Positions 61,596-64,000 of a stretch of DNA of 64,000 nucleotides are shown piece after piece. A program made the position numbers and the translations under genes. The notes beneath the pieces were generated by a model, which saw only the letters and a program-made list of their open reading frames with translations, was not told the DNA's origin and searched no databases. Numbering within the stretch: position 1 is the stretch's first letter; every line of letters begins with the position of its first letter. The stretch comes from Psychrosphaera saromensis. GTDB lineage: Bacteria; Pseudomonadota; Gammaproteobacteria; Enterobacterales; Alteromonadaceae. The DNA is taken from the NCBI RefSeq assembly GCF_002954545.1, contig NZ_MSCH01000003.1, forward strand, positions 1,328,824 through 1,392,823. Reading direction: 5' to 3'.

Positions 61596-62234
61596 TTAAG
61601 ATTTTGTATAGCCCCAGCGAGGCACTATTTGTTGATTTATTTGTAAGTGGTCTAACACTCGGGCAACCATAAATTGCACTAAGTCTTCGATTGATTTTGG
61701 TTGATGATAAAACCCAGGAGCTGCAGGCATGATAGTCACGCCTAAGTTAGAAAGTTTTAACATGTTTTCCAAGTGAATAGAGGAAAACGGAGTTTCTCTA
61801 GGCACTATAATTAGTTGTCCACGCTCTTTAATAACCACATCGGCGGCGCGTTCTAATAAGTTATCTGATGCACCAACCGCAATAGAAGAAAGAGTGCCGG
61901 TCGAACAAGGGATCACAACCATTTGTTTAGGCGCCGCAGAACCTGATGCTACTGGAGAGAACCATTCGTCTTTACCAAAAACCGTAATTTGTTGGCTTTT
62001 CGCATTAAAAAATTCGGTAAAAAACTCAGTTGCCTTTTGCGGATGTCCGGGTACATCAATGTCGGCTTCCGTTTTAAATACCACACGGGCAGCAGAAGAA
62101 ATAATGACAAATACTTGAATGTTGTTGTTAACCAATTGCTTAATTAATTCAACGGCGTAAGGAGTGCCAGACGCACCTGTGATACCAATAGTAATCTGGC
62201 TTGCAAAATTGTTTTCACTGTCAATAACGGACAT
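61596..62234 (-). CDS. ubiX: Flavin prenyltransferase UbiX
   Basis: The product is 212 residues. Hallmarks are [38 protein letters not shown] and [17 protein letters not shown]. UbiX prenylates FMN with dimethylallyl phosphate to make the cofactor for the decarboxylase UbiD in ubiquinone synthesis. It lies between mpl and the ABC exporter genes on the same strand with gaps of 29 and 9 bases, so co-transcription is likely. ubiD is not in the window. Confidence 0.95.
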   Translation of the reverse strand: MSVIDSENNFASQITIGITGASGTPYAVELIKQLVNNNIQVFVIISSAARVVFKTEADIDVPGHPQKATEFFTEFFNAKSQQITVFGKDEWFSPVASGSAAPKQMVVIPCSTGTLSSIAVGASDNLLERAADVVIKERGQLIIVPRETPFSSIHLENMLKLSNLGVTIMPAAPGFYHQPKSIEDLVQFMVARVLDHLQINQQIVPRWGYTKS

Positions 62235-62263
62235 TAAATGAGCCTTTAAGGTTACTTTATAAG

Positions 62264-63640
62264 TTAAGCTGGTTTGTTAAATTTGCCATTAATCGCATCG
62301 GCTAATTTTACATGGATACCGTCAAAACCACCATTACTCATGATCACTATATGGTCATTAGGCGCAGAAATATCAACAAGCTGTCGGACAATTTGTTCCA
62401 CATCATCCGAGATAATTAATTTATTATCTTCTGGTAAGTGCCAAGTCTGTTCTTTGCTTTGACATAAAAACACTTTGTCGGCTTCTTGCCACGAATTTGC
62501 CAAGGTATCTTTATGTATTCCCATTTTCATTGTGTTAGACCTAGGCTCTAAAACCGCAATGATCCTGTTACTGCCTACCTTGTTGCGTAAGCCTGCTAAC
62601 GTAGTAGCAATTGCCGTAGGATGGTGAGCAAAGTCGTCATAAATAGTAATGTCATGCTGCGAGTATATTTGCTCCATGCGACGCTTTGGTGTTTTAAAGG
62701 TATTCAACGCCTGTATTGCTACTTTAACATCGATACCTGCATGTCTAGCTGCCGCAATCGCCATAACGCCATTATAAACATTATGCTGGCCTGTCATGTC
62801 CCAGTTCACTGTGCCCAATACTTGTTTGTTAAACAGTACCTCAAACGACGAACCATCTTTATTGCCTAAGGTATTCGGCAGTAAATTAACTTGCCAAGCA
62901 CCATTGCCTAGAACAGCAACACTTTGAGTTTCAGTCCAACAACCTAAAGATAAAGTGTCGGTGACATTGGCGTCATCCGAGTTATTTAATATCAGTCCAT
63001 TGGCTGGCACTGTTCTGATCATATGATGGAATTGACGTTTAATTGCGTCCAAATCATCAAAAATATCGGCGTGATCAAATTCAAGGTTATTAAAAATTAA
63101 GGTATTAGGTAAGTAATGAATAAACTTAGAGCGCTTATCGAAAAAGGCGGTGTCGTATTCATCCGCTTCAATAATGAAAAACGGGTCTACGCCCGCAGTC
63201 GCTGATAACTCTAAATTACCTGGTACGCCACCAATTAAATAACCCGGTTCAAAACCAGCGTCTGACAATATCCAAGTTAACATGCTTGTTGTGGTGGTTT
63301 TGCCATGTGTGCCTGCCACTGCCAATACCCAACGATTTTGCAACAAGTTGTTCTTTAACCATTCCGGACCTGAGGTATATGGAATTTTACGTGATAATAC
63401 ATATTCAACGGCTTGGTTACCGCGAGACAGCGCATTGCCGATAATGACAACGTCAGGTACAGGTTCAAATTGTTCTGGTCCCCAACCTTGGGTTAACGAA
63501 ATACCCAGTTTTTCTAACTGTGTAGACATTGGCGGATAAACATTTTGATCTGAGCCTGTCACCTGGTGACCTAATTCTTTGGCGATAGCAGCGATGCCAC
63601 CCATGAATGTGCCGCAAATACCTAAAATATGAATATGCAT
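62264..63640 (-). CDS. mpl: UDP-N-acetylmuramate:L-alanyl-gamma-D-glutamyl-meso-diaminopimelate ligase
   Basis: The product is 458 residues, the usual length. The Mur-ligase ATP loop is [13 protein letters not shown] at about residue 108. [20 protein letters not shown] and [15 protein letters not shown] are typical of Mpl. It recycles peptidoglycan by attaching the tripeptide to UDP-MurNAc in the cytosol. It is first in an apparent minus-strand unit with ubiX and yadGH. Confidence 0.95.
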   Translation of the reverse strand: MHIHILGICGTFMGGIAAIAKELGHQVTGSDQNVYPPMSTQLEKLGISLTQGWGPEQFEPVPDVVIIGNALSRGNQAVEYVLSRKIPYTSGPEWLKNNLLQNRWVLAVAGTHGKTTTTSMLTWILSDAGFEPGYLIGGVPGNLELSATAGVDPFFIIEADEYDTAFFDKRSKFIHYLPNTLIFNNLEFDHADIFDDLDAIKRQFHHMIRTVPANGLILNNSDDANVTDTLSLGCWTETQSVAVLGNGAWQVNLLPNTLGNKDGSSFEVLFNKQVLGTVNWDMTGQHNVYNGVMAIAAARHAGIDVKVAIQALNTFKTPKRRMEQIYSQHDITIYDDFAHHPTAIATTLAGLRNKVGSNRIIAVLEPRSNTMKMGIHKDTLANSWQEADKVFLCQSKEQTWHLPEDNKLIISDDVEQIVRQLVDISAPNDHIVIMSNGGFDGIHVKLADAINGKFNKPA

Positions 63641-63796
63641 AAAAGGGGTGTTTTCCTTTGGAATTGTCCTACAGAGTATATATTACGCTAATTTACAGCA
63701 TTTAAATTATGTAGAAACTATCTTAACAAATAGATTGAAGACGAATAATAACGCAGACAAGGTTAGACGCAAAGCGCCAACCTTATCTAAATGTTA

Positions 63797-64000
63797 TTAA
63801 ATTGGAGAGCCAGGAGGTAAAGCGGTTGGTTTGATCAGCGGTAACCACTTTCTGTGTTCAAAATACCAAGCTAAATGATGATTAACTAAGTTGTTGAAAC
63901 TGGTTTTTCTAGAATAGGATGACAACCAAACTGACAATTCTTGTAGTGATTGGAATAACTCAGCTTTGACTTCAACCGAGGTTCCATCACTTAATAACGC
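63797..64000 (-). CDS. Partial gene of unknown function, C-terminal 67 residues
   Basis: An open frame enters from the right edge and ends at TAA (63797-63799). It encodes DGTSVEVKAELFQSLQELS, FNNLVNHHLAWYFEHRKWL and finally KPTALPPGSPI. The composition and clean frame look like a real protein end, but no family could be named from this piece. The gene would be transcribed toward mpl. A weak inverted repeat lies at 63757-63786 after its stop. Confidence 0.6.
   Translation of the reverse strand, partial: ALLSDGTSVEVKAELFQSLQELSVWLSSYSRKTSFNNLVNHHLAWYFEHRKWLPLIKPTALPPGSPI

Overview
The window looks like a stretch of chromosome from a low-GC marine gammaproteobacterium, most likely of the Alteromonadales (Colwellia, Thalassotalea or Psychrosphaera relatives). 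This rests on the gene content: a long Vibrio-type PurC, large TonB-dependent receptors, DUF3718, DUF3297 and DUF885 proteins, a MaoP/HdfR divergent pair and a rimK operon. The assignment is inferred from recognised families, not from a database search. No rRNA, tRNA or CRISPR array was seen.

Region 1 (1-13.6 kb) is an accessory locus for export of double-glycine-leader peptides and has been repeatedly duplicated and eroded. It holds three small precursor genes (4533, 7255, 7579). They encode the same 15-residue leader, MRELNVNEIEQVNGG, followed by unrelated mature peptides. With them are two near-identical HlyD-type membrane-fusion proteins, one intact peptidase-containing ABC transporter (PCAT) plus a second cut by the window edge, one intact and one broken CPBP (Abi/CAAX) membrane protease, and two related small two-helix membrane proteins that could be immunity factors. 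A small lipoprotein, an XRE regulator, an eight-helix membrane protein, a small secreted peptide and a MazG-like protein complete the locus. Between them lie recognisable remnants of PCAT, MazG, the membrane protein, the secreted peptide and a retropepsin-like protease. The remnants fit tandem duplication of a unit ordered regulator - membrane protein - secreted peptide - hlyD - precursor(s) - immunity/CPBP - PCAT - mazG, followed by deletion.

Region 2 (13.7-33.4 kb) is mostly chromosomal: an acyltransferase, a DUF885 lipoprotein peptidase, a sensor-domain membrane protein, a Fur-box-flanked siderophore receptor with a divergent PepSY uptake pair, PEP carboxylase with a divergent LysR regulator, a TonB-like protein, an MgtC-family protein, maoP/hdfR, and an MlaC-like - MscS - MgtE operon.

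Region 3 (33.4-41.3 kb) opens with a rearrangement scar: a sulfotransferase 3' fragment abutting a truncated, internally deleted copy of mgtE. It continues with a three-gene cluster of unknown role, a TfoX-like protein, a DUF4153 membrane protein, and an AraC regulator overlapping a degenerate GGDEF protein.

Region 4 (41.5-64 kb) contains a TonB-dependent receptor and metallophosphoesterase behind a good Pho-box candidate, CBS and DUF3297 proteins, a lipase, a mechanosensitive channel, the rimK operon, a second HdfR-like LysR regulator with a GreA/B-like partner, a 265-bp MITE inserted at a TA, an aldo/keto reductase, FieF, PurC, a chemoreceptor, a YadGH ABC exporter, UbiX and Mpl. The last 200 bases hold the 3' end of an unidentified gene.
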